Shown piece by piece: positions 17,450 through 28,468 of a DNA stretch of 64,000 bases. The stretch is taken from contig NZ_NRRY01000001.1 of NCBI RefSeq assembly GCF_016583905.1, positions 1-64,000 on the forward strand, read 5' to 3'. Source of the stretch: Lamprobacter modestohalophilus. Lineage in GTDB: Bacteria > Pseudomonadota > Gammaproteobacteria > Chromatiales > Chromatiaceae. Position 1 is the first letter of the stretch. Every line of letters begins with the position of its first letter. The position numbers and the translations under genes were made by a program. Under the pieces are notes generated by a model. It was not told the origin of the DNA. It worked only from the letters and a program-made list of their open reading frames with translations, and made no database searches.

Positions 17450-18259
17450 TCAGTGTTTCCTTAACATCCTGTCGAGTGCTTGTAAACGCTCGGGCGTGCC
17501 GATATCCAGCCATTGCCCGCGATGATGCAGGCCGCCGCAGCGTCCGCTGGCGATGGCTGTGCGCAATAATGGGGCAAGCGGAAAGGCGCCCGGCGTGCAG
17601 TTGGCGAACAGTTGTGGCCGATAGAGGCCGATGCCGGAGAAGGTGAGGCGCTGCTCTGCGTTCCACTGAGCCCGCTCTAAACCCTGCTCTTGCTCTTGCT
17701 TCTCCTCCTGCTCTTGATCCCGTTCCCGTTCCTGATCCAGATTCTGCTCGAGATCGTGCCCTTGATCCTGTTCCTCCGCCTCCGCCTCCGCCTGCCTCTG
17801 TTCCCGACGAACCCGATCTCCGCGCAGTGCGAAATCGCCTGCTGGATGATGCGGTGGATTATCGACCAGCACGATCTGCGCTAGATCCTTATCAGCGAGA
17901 CGCAGTTGGCGGTAATCGAAGTCGCACCAGATATCGCCGTTGGTGACCAGAAACGGGGCATCACCCAGCAGGGGCAGCGCGCGATGGATGCCGCCACCGG
18001 TCTCGAGCGCTCGTCCTTCACCCTCGGGCGAGTACTGAATCCGGACGCCATAGGTGCTGCCGTCGCCTAAGGCCCGCTCGATCCGCTCACCTAGGTGGGC
18101 ATGATTGATCACCAACTCGGTAAAGCCGGCTTCGCGCAGCCGCCGAATCTGATGGACGATCAACGCCGCACCGCCCGCCTCGAGCAAGGGCTTCGGGGTC
18201 TGATCGGTCAGCGGCCGCATGCGGTTGCCGCGCCCGGCGGCCAGGATCATCGCCTTCAT
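17450..18259 (-). CDS. murU: MurU-like nucleotidyltransferase with Glu/Gln-rich insert
   Basis: From ATG 18259 the protein begins [26 protein letters not shown], the sugar-phosphate nucleotidyltransferase signature, with [10 protein letters not shown] and [14 protein letters not shown] later. It matches N-acetylmuramate-1-phosphate uridylyltransferase of the peptidoglycan recycling shortcut. Between about residues 150 and 200 there is a stretch of nearly pure Glu, Gln, Arg and Asp, encoded by imperfect repeats and not a family feature; it sits where a surface loop is expected. The start overlaps the upstream PqiA-like stop as ATGA. Confidence 0.85.
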   Translation of the reverse strand: MKAMILAAGRGNRMRPLTDQTPKPLLEAGGAALIVHQIRRLREAGFTELVINHAHLGERIERALGDGSTYGVRIQYSPEGEGRALETGGGIHRALPLLGDAPFLVTNGDIWCDFDYRQLRLADKDLAQIVLVDNPPHHPAGDFALRGDRVRREQRQAEAEAEEQDQGHDLEQNLDQERERDQEQEEKQEQEQGLERAQWNAEQRLTFSGIGLYRPQLFANCTPGAFPLAPLLRTAIASGRCGGLHHRGQWLDIGTPERLQALDRMLRKH

Positions 18260-19728
18260 TGCGTGGGTCTCGATCGCGGGGCTCGCGCCTCGAGCATCGC
18301 CGATAGGAACAGGCTGGCGATCACGAAGGCGAGGAAGAGGAAGAAGCCGAGCTGCAGGTTGGTGCCGTTGGTGGTGAGCAGGTCGACCTGCCGGCCGAGG
18401 CCGCTCAGCTCGGCGAGCTGGCTGCTGATCAGCCCATCGAAGCCGATATAGGCCATCAAGATCGCGACGACCAGCACATCGGCCATCGACCACTTGCCCG
18501 AGCGCAGCGCGAAAAAACGCACCAGCGCCCGGCTGCGCCAGCCCTTCAGATCGGTGTAATAGATGAGGCTGGCCATGATCTTGGCGGTTGGGAAGATCAG
18601 ACTGAACAAGACCACCAGTCCCGCGACCAGGATCATATCGGCGGCGCCGGTTGCGGTGAGCACCTGAACCAGGTCAAGGATGCTCTTGCTCTGGAAGTAG
18701 AGGACCTGGTCGGTGAAGACCACGGGCTTGCCGAGTAAGCTGAGGCTGAGCTCATCGATGCGCGCCTCGACCTCGATCATCGGCGTCATGACGCCGGCGC
18801 TGAGCAAGACCAGCGTTGCCGCGGCGAGCATCAGCATAAGCTCGGGGGCGAGGGTGCGGCGTCGGGATGCCAACGGCATCCCAGCTTCAGCCTCAGCCCG
18901 AGCTTCAGCCTCAGAGCAAGTTGCGTGGGAAGGCGGAGGCGAAGGGATCGGTCTTGCGGTGTCGGCAGCGTCCTCGCGTTGGCTGGTGCCCTGCGGCGGG
19001 CGCCAGCCACTGCTCAATGGCAGACCCGGATCGCGCCAGGCGAGGAGAAACAGCAGGCTGACGCAGCCAAGTGTCCAGAGTGCGCCGATCTGAGCTCGCG
19101 CCTGGAGCCTGCTGGCGGTCTGACCGAGCTGTTCAATACAGTCAGCCGTGGTCTCGCAGCCATGGGTTTGCTCGATCTGTCGCTGGAGCGAGCGGTCGAC
19201 CTGGGTGAAGGTTGCATTGGAGGCCTGCTCGATGGCCTGCAGCAGCTGGCGCTGGATCTCGCGACGGTTCTCCGGGCGGTCCAGCTCCTCGAGCACGGCA
19301 TCGGCATAGAGCGGGACGCGGGCGCGCAGCTGGTCGAAGTCGACCAGCCAGTCTTGCACACCTTGGCGCAGGCTGCCCTGGAGGCGGTCGACCCAGCTGT
19401 CGCCTGCGGCATTGCGACGGCGTAGCACCTGTTCGACCTCGGACAGCATCCGGTCGAGCACGACCTCGAGATTGCGCTTGATCTGTGGCCGATTCTGCTC
19501 GGTCAGCTCGAATTGCTCGATCTGCTCGGCCAGGATCGCGGAGATCTGCCGGACCCAGACCTCGGCGTCGAGCAGACCGTATTTCACGTCCTGAAGCTCG
19601 GCACGCTGCACTTGTGTCCGCTGCAGCGTGCGCAGCTCGCGGATCAGCTGAGCGGTCGACATCACCGCACCGATCAGGAGCACCGCCGAGACTAGGGCGA
19701 CGCTGATCCGTTGCAGCCGCGCAGGCAT
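18256..19728 (-). CDS. PqiA-domain membrane protein with helical periplasmic domain
   Basis: An N-terminal span (about 8-27) is followed by about 190 residues of helical, charged sequence with two cysteines (HGCETTADC), then a second span. After a Pro/Ala-rich linker comes a paraquat-inducible protein A domain of four spans ([54 protein letters not shown]). PqiA proteins help move lipid or keep membrane integrity. Here there is one PqiA domain with an added large periplasmic part and no PqiB/MCE partner nearby. A GTG just upstream (19731) is an alternative start. It is translationally coupled to murU. Confidence 0.78.
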   Translation of the reverse strand: MPARLQRISVALVSAVLLIGAVMSTAQLIRELRTLQRTQVQRAELQDVKYGLLDAEVWVRQISAILAEQIEQFELTEQNRPQIKRNLEVVLDRMLSEVEQVLRRRNAAGDSWVDRLQGSLRQGVQDWLVDFDQLRARVPLYADAVLEELDRPENRREIQRQLLQAIEQASNATFTQVDRSLQRQIEQTHGCETTADCIEQLGQTASRLQARAQIGALWTLGCVSLLFLLAWRDPGLPLSSGWRPPQGTSQREDAADTARPIPSPPPSHATCSEAEARAEAEAGMPLASRRRTLAPELMLMLAAATLVLLSAGVMTPMIEVEARIDELSLSLLGKPVVFTDQVLYFQSKSILDLVQVLTATGAADMILVAGLVVLFSLIFPTAKIMASLIYYTDLKGWRSRALVRFFALRSGKWSMADVLVVAILMAYIGFDGLISSQLAELSGLGRQVDLLTTNGTNLQLGFFLFLAFVIASLFLSAMLEARAPRSRPTQ

Positions 19729-19802
19729 CACGATCGGCTGTTACCGCGCAACAGAGGCTGCATCGTCCGGGCGGCGATGGGCGCGATACCTTAAGCCCCG
19801 CA

Positions 19803-21059
<1,257 letters not shown>

Positions 21060-21250
21060 GGATGGTTGATTCGACGGGGCTCGGCTGCGCTCCCCGCGCG
21101 AGGATCGCGGAGGACTCGGCGGGGACGAGCTGGGCTCGTCAGTGGTGGGATCTTCGGAGTCGGCTTGGTTGCCTGGCTCCGTCTCGATGTTGCCGGATCG
21201 ATTCCTGGGGTTATTCCCGGGCCGGCGCCGCGGGCGGGTGCGTGGCTGGT

Positions 21251-21577
21251 TCAAAGGTTGCTATCGATGAAGACGGTGAGTTGGGACTTCGAGACCGCGC
21301 CGACCTTGATCGCCTCGGCCTCACCGTTTTTGAACAGGATCAGCGTTGGAATACCGCGAACGTTGAAGCGCTCGGTGACCGCTCGGTTCTCGTCGATGTC
21401 GAGCTTAGCGACCTTAATGCGCCCTTCGTACTCCGCTGCGATCTCCTCGAGAACTGGGGCGATCATCTTGCAGGGGGCGCACCAGTTGGCCCAATAGTCA
21501 ACGAGTACGGGCTGGTCGGACTGCAACACGTCTTGTTCAAAGGTATCGTCAGTCACATGGACGATTCGGTCGCTCAC
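21251..21577 (-). CDS. trxA: Thioredoxin 1
   Basis: The 108-residue thioredoxin has active site WCAPC and the cis-Pro segment [12 protein letters not shown]. It starts with GTG at 21577 (read as [15 protein letters not shown]), because GGAGAG lies eight bases upstream and this gives the standard family length. A further 21 codons upstream are open but unlike thioredoxins. It is the first gene of a trxA-rho unit and diverges from rhlB, an arrangement also known in Escherichia coli. Confidence 0.95.
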   Translation of the reverse strand: MSDRIVHVTDDTFEQDVLQSDQPVLVDYWANWCAPCKMIAPVLEEIAAEYEGRIKVAKLDIDENRAVTERFNVRGIPTLILFKNGEAEAIKVGAVSKSQLTVFIDSNL

Positions 21578-22022
21578 TTCGTTATCTCTCCAGGTTGGGG
21601 TCATAGTCAGCACCGGCACCGGCCTTTGGTTGTTCGCCAATGGGTTGTGATGGTGCGATGTTTCTATGACGGTCTTGGTGATTGCGCCGATGGCGAATCG
21701 GCTTCATGGGGCCGTTTTTCAGCACGGCGCTGCAAGTTGAGTGCTCAACAGCCGGGGTTGGCTCGCAACAGACTGTCCCGCTGGCTGTTGTCGTTCGATG
21801 TGCGGGCTGGGGCTGCGCTGTCCGAGCGCTCACCTGCTGCGCCAATGGTTCTTTGGCCGTGCGGTGAGACGGGATGGGGCGGGCTGGTGGCTGGCGTAAA
21901 TGCCGCCGCCAGCGTTAGGATGCTATTTGAGCTAAAGATATCAAGTTTTGCAAGTCCTGCGCACCTCGTTATGACGACCGTCATGACGACGTGGGCCTCG
22001 TCCTCACCTGTTCGCCCTTTCT
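21578..22022. other. trxA-rhlB divergent intergenic region
   Basis: No convincing gene is present in these 445 bases. The last 120 bases before rhlB are AT-richer (around gctaaagatatcaag) and include ATGAC-GACC-GTCAT, a short inverted repeat at 21971-21984. They probably hold the promoters of both units. I could not assign -35/-10 boxes with confidence. Confidence 0.5.
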
Positions 22023-23654
22023 ATGCCCCAGACTCACCTCACCGATACCCGTTTCGATCAGTTCGATCTTCACCCGAACATTCTTGCTGGCCTCGAGGCG
22101 GCTGGCTTCCACTCTTGCACACCGATTCAGGCGGAGACGCTACCGATTGCGTTGGCTGGACAGGACGTCGCCGGCCAGGCGCAGACCGGGACCGGCAAGA
22201 CCGCTGCCTTTCTGGTCGTCGCGCTGCAGCGCCTGCTCCGGCAGGACATGGCCGGTGTGTCAGTCGCGTCAGCTGCCGAGGCCGCGCCGCAGCCCGAACC
22301 GGCTGCTGACGCTGGCGCCGTGCCCCCTGCCGAGGTCGCTAGCGAGTCGGGTACTGAGCCGGCGTCGAACAGGCCGCGACAGCCCAGGGTGTTAATCCTC
22401 GCGCCGACCCGTGAGCTCGCGGTCCAGATCCACAAGGACGCGAAGCTGCTGGCTGCGCACACCAACTTCAAGTTAGGTCTGGTGTATGGGGGCACTGGCT
22501 ACCAGGCGCAACGCGATGAGATCGCGGCCGGTGTCGATATCTTGATCGGTACCCCGGGTCGTTTGATCGACTATTTGAAACAGCGGGTTTTCGATCTGCG
22601 TCAGGTCGAGGTCGTGGTGCTCGATGAGGCCGATCGGATGTTCGACCTCGGTTTCATCAAGGATATCCGATTCGTGCTGCGACGCCTGCCGCCGCCCAGC
22701 GAGCGGCTTGGCCTGTTGTTCTCGGCGACGCTCTCCTATCGGGTCATGGAGCTTGCCTATGAGCACATGAACGACCCGAAGATGGTCGAGATCACCCCGG
22801 AGCGGGTGACCGCAGACCGCGTTACCCAATGCGGCTACATGGTGGCCAATGAGGAGAAGGTGCCGCTACTGATCGGCCTGCTGCGCCGATTTGAGGGGGC
22901 GCGCAGTATGGTCTTCGTCAATACCAAGCGCGAAGGTGAGCGCGTCTGGGGCTATTTGGAAGGCAACGGGCTCAAGGCGGCAATGCTCTCCGGTGATGTG
23001 CCGCAGAAGAAGCGGCTCAGTCTGCTCAAGCAGTTCCAGGAGGGCGAGCTTGCGACTATGGTTGCAACTGATGTCGCGGCCCGTGGTCTGCATATTCCAG
23101 GCGTCACCCATGTGATCAACTATGATTTGCCGGATGATGCTGAGGACTATGTGCATCGGATCGGCCGCACCGCGCGCGCGGGCGCGGCCGGCGATGCGAT
23201 CAGCTTTGTCTGCGAGAGCTACGCGATGGGCTGGCCGGACATCGAGGCCTTTATCGGGGCGCGTATTCCAATCAGCACCGTCGAGCCGGAATTGCTTGCT
23301 AAAATCGATCCTAGGAGCCGCGTTCGGGTTGAGCGTCGTCCGCGTGATGAGGGACGCCACGGTCGGCGCGATGCGTCGCGCGATCGCTCAGCGCGGCCGG
23401 GAGGCCCGAGTGGTGCTCGCGGACGCTCTGGACCTCGACGCGAGCCTGGTACAGAGACCAAGCAGGCCCGCGCGGTCGAGCAGGTGGTCGCCTCAGGCGC
23501 AGCGCCTGAGCGCTCGGCTGCTGCAGCGCCTGCAGCAAAAGTCGCAACGGCAGCCGCTGGCTCGGCAGCAGAGGCGCCAAAGAAGCGTCGGCGTCGCGGT
23601 CCGCGGCGTCGCTCGGCCAATGCTAGTGCGCCAGAGCCCGATAAGCAGACCTAA
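22023..23654 (+). CDS. rhlB: ATP-dependent RNA helicase RhlB
   Basis: A DEAD-box helicase of 543 residues. It has the Q motif, Walker [30 protein letters not shown] ([11 protein letters not shown]), SAT ([13 protein letters not shown]), [14 protein letters not shown] and [10 protein letters not shown]. The SAT segment with [11 protein letters not shown] is characteristic of RhlB, the RNA degradosome helicase. An Ala/Pro/Glu-rich insert of about 40 residues follows motif I (about 78-120), and the C-terminal 140 residues are a basic Arg/Ala-rich tail that may bind RNA. It faces away from trxA-rho. Confidence 0.93.
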   Translation: MPQTHLTDTRFDQFDLHPNILAGLEAAGFHSCTPIQAETLPIALAGQDVAGQAQTGTGKTAAFLVVALQRLLRQDMAGVSVASAAEAAPQPEPAADAGAVPPAEVASESGTEPASNRPRQPRVLILAPTRELAVQIHKDAKLLAAHTNFKLGLVYGGTGYQAQRDEIAAGVDILIGTPGRLIDYLKQRVFDLRQVEVVVLDEADRMFDLGFIKDIRFVLRRLPPPSERLGLLFSATLSYRVMELAYEHMNDPKMVEITPERVTADRVTQCGYMVANEEKVPLLIGLLRRFEGARSMVFVNTKREGERVWGYLEGNGLKAAMLSGDVPQKKRLSLLKQFQEGELATMVATDVAARGLHIPGVTHVINYDLPDDAEDYVHRIGRTARAGAAGDAISFVCESYAMGWPDIEAFIGARIPISTVEPELLAKIDPRSRVRVERRPRDEGRHGRRDASRDRSARPGGPSGARGRSGPRREPGTETKQARAVEQVVASGAAPERSAAAAPAAKVATAAAGSAAEAPKKRRRRGPRRRSANASAPEPDKQT

Positions 23655-23667
23655 CGCTCGTGGCGCG

Positions 23668-23721
23668 CGCTCATGGCGCGGCGCCACCCCGGACAATGAA
23701 TCGCGTGAGATTCACGTTAAC
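23668..23721 (+). repeat. 54-bp dispersed repeat, copy 1
   Basis: This segment starts 14 bp after the rhlB stop. It matches the reverse complement of 31458-31510 at 50 of 54 positions (three substitutions, one indel). It contains ggacaatgaatcgc and the small palindrome gtgagattcac. Similarity ends sharply at cgctcatgg on one side and gttaac on the other, suggesting a discrete mobile or REP-like element rather than shared ancestry of neighbouring genes. Confidence 0.75.
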
Positions 23722-23803
23722 GCGCATGGTGCCGCTACTTAAACGACTTATGCCAAGTCTTCTTGCCGTCGTGCATCGCACGTCTTTGGAGCCGATAGAG
23801 TTG

Positions 23804-24859
23804 ATGCCTCGTTCCAGTCTCTACTACCGGTTGATCTACCCGCCAACGATCGTCCATCTCCTGATGGCGCTGTTGCTGAGTGTGGCGCTGCCCGTGAGTG
23901 CTGCGGGCGATGATGCTGATCCCGTCAATTTCAGTGATCTCCCGCGTGATGAGCTGCTGAGCTATCCGGAGTGGTTCAATGATCCGTTCTTGGACCTGCG
24001 CGCTGATCTCGAGGCGGCGCGTGAGGCAGGTAAGCGGCTGATCCTGTACTTTGGCCAGAAGCGCTGCCCCTACTGCCACCAGCTCATGGACGTGAATTTT
24101 GGCACTGAGGCAGACATCGTTGAGTACACGCGTCGTCACTTTGATATCACGCCCATTGATATCTGGGGCGTGGCCGAGGTGACGGATTTGCGTGGCCGGA
24201 GCATGACCGAACGCGGCTTTTCACTGCGAGAGCAGGCCGATTTTACGCCGACGCTGATCTTCTACGATGAGCGCGGCGATGAGGTCTTGCGCCTACGCGG
24301 CTACTATCCCCCGTATCAGTTCCGAGCCGCGCTCGAATACGTGGCCGACGAGCACTACCGGCGCGAATCGCTGCGCGACTATCTGGCGCGCGGCGACAAC
24401 CGGATGGTCTTCGATGCGGCAGACCTCAACGATGCGCCCTTCTTCCAGCCGCCGCCTTACAATCTCGACCGGAGTCGCTTGCCGGCGGAGCGCCCACTGG
24501 CGGTGTTCTTTGAGCAGGGCGATTGTCATCCCTGCGACGTCCTTCATGGTCAGTCGTTACAAGAGCAGGCCATTGCAGAGGGCTTTGCCAACTTTGATAG
24601 CATCCAGCTCGACATGTGGTCGCAGACACCAGTGATCACGCCCTCTGGGGAGCGCACCACCGCGAGCCGTTGGGCCTCGGAGTTGGGACTTTTCTACGCA
24701 CCAGCCGTGATCTTTTTTGATGAGCAGGGCCGCGAGATTCTGCGCGTCGACTCGGTGGTTGGCTTCTATCGGCTGCGCAACGTGCTGAACTTCATCACCA
24801 GCAAGGCCTACCTCCAGGAGCCTAGCTACCAACGCTGGCGGGTGCAGCGCGCATTCTAA
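23804..24859 (+). CDS. Periplasmic double-thioredoxin protein (SoxW-like)
   Basis: From ATG 23804 the protein has a signal peptide ending near ALPVSAAG. Two thioredoxin-like domains follow: the first has CPYC in FGQKRCPYCHQLMD and FTPTLIFYD, the second has CHPC in EQGDCHPCDVLHG and YAPAVIFFD. Each keeps a CxxC and a cis-Pro. It resembles the thioredoxin SoxW and the DsbD/thioredoxin_2 group, which provide periplasmic reducing power, for example for sulfur oxidation. The frame opens upstream at GTG 23660, but that part overlaps the 54-bp repeat and has no signal character. Confidence 0.82.
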   Translation: MPRSSLYYRLIYPPTIVHLLMALLLSVALPVSAAGDDADPVNFSDLPRDELLSYPEWFNDPFLDLRADLEAAREAGKRLILYFGQKRCPYCHQLMDVNFGTEADIVEYTRRHFDITPIDIWGVAEVTDLRGRSMTERGFSLREQADFTPTLIFYDERGDEVLRLRGYYPPYQFRAALEYVADEHYRRESLRDYLARGDNRMVFDAADLNDAPFFQPPPYNLDRSRLPAERPLAVFFEQGDCHPCDVLHGQSLQEQAIAEGFANFDSIQLDMWSQTPVITPSGERTTASRWASELGLFYAPAVIFFDEQGREILRVDSVVGFYRLRNVLNFITSKAYLQEPSYQRWRVQRAF

Positions 24860-24935
24860 GCCTCAAGCGTTTGCATGCATCTTGCATGTGAATTTGTCCA
24901 CAGTTGATAGATGCCTTCCGGTGAGCCTGCCTGAG

Positions 24936-24967
24936 ACGCGGTCTCAAACGCGGTCTCAAACGCGGTC
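24936..24967. repeat. 12-bp tandem repeat
   Basis: acgcggtctcaa occurs 2.7 times in tandem, about 125 bp upstream of pta. The first unit overlaps gagac-gcg-gtctc, a small inverted repeat. No reading frame is linked to it. Confidence 0.55.
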
Positions 24968-25047
24968 AGGGTGCGTTCCGTGGTCACCGTCAAGGCACCG
25001 TAACCTCTTCTGTTGGGCCTTGCGGCATCATTACCGAAACTTGACTT

Positions 25048-25089
25048 GGCTGAGCACCGTTGGTGCTTAGCCCTTAGGAAATCCTTTTT
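25048..25089 (+). promoter_or_regulatory. Hairpin and T-run in the pta leader
   Basis: GGCTGAGCACC (25048-25058) and GGTGCTTAGCC (25062-25072) pair over 11 bp with one G-T wobble and a 3-nt loop. A T5 run (25085-25089) directly precedes the pta ATG. The AGGA ribosome site lies between the hairpin and the start. This could be the terminator of the upstream thioredoxin gene, or a leader structure controlling pta. The T-run is 12 bases from the stem, further than in a textbook terminator. Confidence 0.5.
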
Positions 25090-27186
25090 ATGCAGAGTAT
25101 CTATATCGCTGGCGCCGGTTCGGGCAGCGGAAAATCGGTCGTCGTGCTTGGTTTCATGGAGATGCTCTCCGCCGTGAATCGGCGTGTTGGCTTCTTTCGG
25201 CCGATCGTGAGCGGGCCGGTTGAGCAGGACAATCTGACCTCCCTGATCCGCGAGCGTTACGATCTGCCGTTTCCGCCCGAGATGCTCTATGGCTGCACCT
25301 CGCAGATGGCCAGCGAGCTGGCGGCGGCCGGGCACTATGACGAGTTGCTGAAGCTCATTCTGAATAAGTTCATGCTGCTCGACGAGCAGTGTGACCTCAT
25401 CCTCTGCGCTGGCACCGACTACGACGGTCTTGTGCCTTCACTGGAATTCGACTTCAACGCCGATCTGGCAAACAACTTCGGCTGCAGCATTGTGGTTGTG
25501 GTCAAGGGCTTCCAGCGCAGCTCTGAGGAAGCAATCCACGCTGTGCACATGGCGCACGAGTCAATGATCGACCGCGGCGGTGATTTGCTGGCGACGGTCG
25601 TCAATGGCGTCCATCCGGACTTCGTGGATGTGGTCAAACGGCGCGCACGCGCGGTGCTGCCGCAGACCGAAACCCTGCATGTGCTGCCCGAGACCGAGGC
25701 CCTAAGTAAGCCCACCATCGGCGAGATCCATAAGATGCTGCAGACGGAGCTGCTTTGCGGTGAGGCCGATGCGCTCAATCAGATGGTGAGTAATTACAAG
25801 GTTGCGGCGATGGAGGTGCCGGACTTTCTCAATTATGTCGAGGATGGTTGCCTGATCATCACCGCCGGCGATCGTAGCGACATCATCCTCGCCAGCCTGG
25901 CGGCCGATGTCGCCGACTCCTTTCCGCGTGTCGCGGGGCTGCTGCTCACCGGTGGCTTGAAGCCGGCCGAAAATGTCCAGCGTCTGCTATTTGGCCTGCG
26001 GCGCAGCAAGGTGGCGGTGCTCTGCACCCAACGCGATACCTTCCAGACTGCGCTGGCGGTGAATAAGGTCGAGTCAGTGATCCTGCCCGGTGATGATCGG
26101 AAGATCGCCGCCGCCCTTGGTGTGTTCGAGAGTTCTGTCGATATCAAAGGGCTGCAAGAAAGCATCGCCTTGCATCAGTCAGCACGGATTACCCCGCTGA
26201 TGTTCGAGTACGAGCTGATCCAGCGCGCCAAGTCGCAGCGCAAGCGCATCGTGCTGCCCGAAGGGCAAGACGAGCGCATCTTGCGCGCTGCTGAGATCTT
26301 GATGCTGCGCGGCGTCGCCGAGCTCGTCCTGTTGGGGAATCCGGAGAAGATTCGGCGTCGGATTGGCGAGATGGGCCTGCAGCTCGAGGGTATCCAGATC
26401 ATTGATCCCATCAACTCGCCAAAGCGCTCTGAATATGCGGCTGTCTACCATGAGCTGCGGGCGCACAAGGGCATCTCGGAGCAGATCGCCTTCGATGCGC
26501 TCGAGGACGTCAGCTACTTTGGCACCTTGATGGTCTACACCGGCGATGCCGATGGTATGGTCTCGGGCGCCTTGCATACCACCCAGCACACCATTCGCCC
26601 ATCCTTTGAGACCATCCGCACCAAGCCGGACACCAAGCTGGTCTCGAGTGTCTTTTTCATGTGCATGCCGGACCGCGTGTTGGTCTACGGCGACTGCGCC
26701 GTGAACCCGAATCCAGACGCTGAGCAGCTCGCCGATATCGCGATTACTTCAGCCGGCACTGCTGCCGCATTTGGGGTCGAGCCTCGGATTGCGATGCTGT
26801 CGTATTCGACCGGCTCCTCTGGCAAGGGCGCTGATGTTGAGAAGGTGCGTGAGGCGGTTGCGATTGCGCGCAAACGGCGCCCTGATCTCAAGCTCGAGGG
26901 GCCCATCCAGTACGATGCCGCGGTCGATGCCAGTGTTGCCCGCTCGAAGATGCCCGATAGCGAGGTCGCTGGACAGGCCACGGTGTTTATTTTCCCGGAC
27001 CTCAATACCGGCAACAATACCTACAAGGCGGTGCAGCGCAGCTCTGGCGCTGTCGCGATCGGGCCGGTCCTGCAGGGGCTGAACAAGCCGGTCAATGATC
27101 TCAGCCGCGGCTGTAGCGTCACTGATATCGTCAACACGGTCGCCATCACCGCGATCCAGGCGCAGACACTCGAGGAGACATCATGA
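25090..27186 (+). CDS. pta: Phosphate acetyltransferase
   Basis: The 698-residue protein has the long Pta layout. It carries an N-terminal P-loop domain (AGAGSGSGKSVVVLG), a DRTGG domain (about 215-330), and a C-terminal PTA_PTB catalytic domain from about 375 (KRIVLPEGQDERILRA, SGALHTTQHTIRPSFE, NTGNNTYKAVQR). It interconverts acetyl-CoA and acetyl phosphate in the cytoplasm. It overlaps ackA by four bases (ATGA), so the two are co-translated. In a phototroph the pair can assimilate acetate or dispose of it during dark fermentation. Confidence 0.96.
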   Translation: MQSIYIAGAGSGSGKSVVVLGFMEMLSAVNRRVGFFRPIVSGPVEQDNLTSLIRERYDLPFPPEMLYGCTSQMASELAAAGHYDELLKLILNKFMLLDEQCDLILCAGTDYDGLVPSLEFDFNADLANNFGCSIVVVVKGFQRSSEEAIHAVHMAHESMIDRGGDLLATVVNGVHPDFVDVVKRRARAVLPQTETLHVLPETEALSKPTIGEIHKMLQTELLCGEADALNQMVSNYKVAAMEVPDFLNYVEDGCLIITAGDRSDIILASLAADVADSFPRVAGLLLTGGLKPAENVQRLLFGLRRSKVAVLCTQRDTFQTALAVNKVESVILPGDDRKIAAALGVFESSVDIKGLQESIALHQSARITPLMFEYELIQRAKSQRKRIVLPEGQDERILRAAEILMLRGVAELVLLGNPEKIRRRIGEMGLQLEGIQIIDPINSPKRSEYAAVYHELRAHKGISEQIAFDALEDVSYFGTLMVYTGDADGMVSGALHTTQHTIRPSFETIRTKPDTKLVSSVFFMCMPDRVLVYGDCAVNPNPDAEQLADIAITSAGTAAAFGVEPRIAMLSYSTGSSGKGADVEKVREAVAIARKRRPDLKLEGPIQYDAAVDASVARSKMPDSEVAGQATVFIFPDLNTGNNTYKAVQRSSGAVAIGPVLQGLNKPVNDLSRGCSVTDIVNTVAITAIQAQTLEETS

Positions 27187-28382
27187 AGGTTTTGGTGCTG
27201 AACTCGGGCAGCTCGTCGATCAAGTTTCAGCTGTTCCGAAACGATGACTGGACGGTGCTTGCCTCGGGCTCGGTGACTCGGATCGGTGAGCCCGAGGCCC
27301 TGATGCGCTGCCGTTGGGCGGATGCGGAAGGGACTCAGCAGAGCCTCGAGGACTGTGCCGCAATACCCGATCATCAGCAGGGGCTGCAGCGCATTGCCGA
27401 GGCCTTGGCGCAGACTGGGGCGCTCGCCGATACCGCTGAGTTGCTAGCGGTTGGCCATCGGGTGGTGCACGGCGGCGAGGCCTTCCATGCCCCGACGCTG
27501 GTCGATGACGACATCATCGAGGTGATCCGCCAAGTCATTCCACTGGCGCCGCTGCACAATCCAGCCAACCTCGACGGCATCTTGGTGGCGCGCAAGCTGT
27601 TCCCAACGATTCCGCAGGTCGCCGTCTTCGATACCGCTTTTCACCAGACCATGCCGCGCACCGCTTATCGCTATGCGATTCCAGACTTTCTCTATCGCGA
27701 GCACGGGGTTCGGCGCTACGGCTTTCATGGCACCTCGCATCATTACGTCGGCCGGCGCGCGGCGCAGCTGCTGGGCAAGCCGTTCGAGCACTGCAATCTG
27801 ATCACGCTGCATCTTGGCAACGGCGCTAGCGCCACCGCCATCCGTGAGGGCAGCAGCGTCGATACCTCGATGGGCATGACCCCGCTCGAGGGGCTGGTGA
27901 TGGGCACCCGCAGCGGTGATATCGATCCGGCCGTGCCCTTCTACCTGAGCAAGCATCTGGGGCTCGACAACGATACGCTGGAAGGACTACTGAACCGCCA
28001 AAGCGGTCTACTCGGCCTCTGTGGTGACAATGATCTGCGCGAGATACAGCGCCGGGCTGAGGCCGGCGACGAGGCCGCCGAGCTTGCGCTCGGCGTCACC
28101 GCACATCGGCTGAAGAAATACATCGGCGCCTATCTCGCGGAGCTTGGTCGCACCGATGCCTTGGTCTTCACCGGCGGTATCGGCGAGAACTCAGCAGAGC
28201 TCCGCGCACGGGCTTGCGCGGGGCTCGAGACTCTCGGCATCCGCATCGATGCGGCGGCGAATACAGCCGCTTCTCAGCAGGAGCGGGCTGTTTCGCACGC
28301 GGAGAGTCCCATCCAGGTCTTGGTGATCCCGACCAATGAGGAGCTGCAAATCGCGCGCGAAGCGGTTGAGGCGGTGAGCTGA
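27183..28382 (+). CDS. ackA: Acetate kinase
   Basis: A complete 399-residue acetate kinase with N-terminal signature VLVLNSGSSSIKFQL, GHRVVHGGE, AVFDTAFHQTMP and the second signature YGFHGTSHHYV. The nucleotide-binding loops are HLGNGASATAI and FTGGIGENSAELR. It makes acetate and ATP from acetyl phosphate or the reverse. Translationally coupled to pta. Confidence 0.97.
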   Translation: MKVLVLNSGSSSIKFQLFRNDDWTVLASGSVTRIGEPEALMRCRWADAEGTQQSLEDCAAIPDHQQGLQRIAEALAQTGALADTAELLAVGHRVVHGGEAFHAPTLVDDDIIEVIRQVIPLAPLHNPANLDGILVARKLFPTIPQVAVFDTAFHQTMPRTAYRYAIPDFLYREHGVRRYGFHGTSHHYVGRRAAQLLGKPFEHCNLITLHLGNGASATAIREGSSVDTSMGMTPLEGLVMGTRSGDIDPAVPFYLSKHLGLDNDTLEGLLNRQSGLLGLCGDNDLREIQRRAEAGDEAAELALGVTAHRLKKYIGAYLAELGRTDALVFTGGIGENSAELRARACAGLETLGIRIDAAANTAASQQERAVSHAESPIQVLVIPTNEELQIAREAVEAVS

Positions 28383-28468
28383 GTGATTGTTTTGCTTGGC
28401 CCGGATCAACACCAAAAGCGCTTGCGCGGTTATCATTAACGGTCTGCTCTTTGATCGATCCGTTCCCG

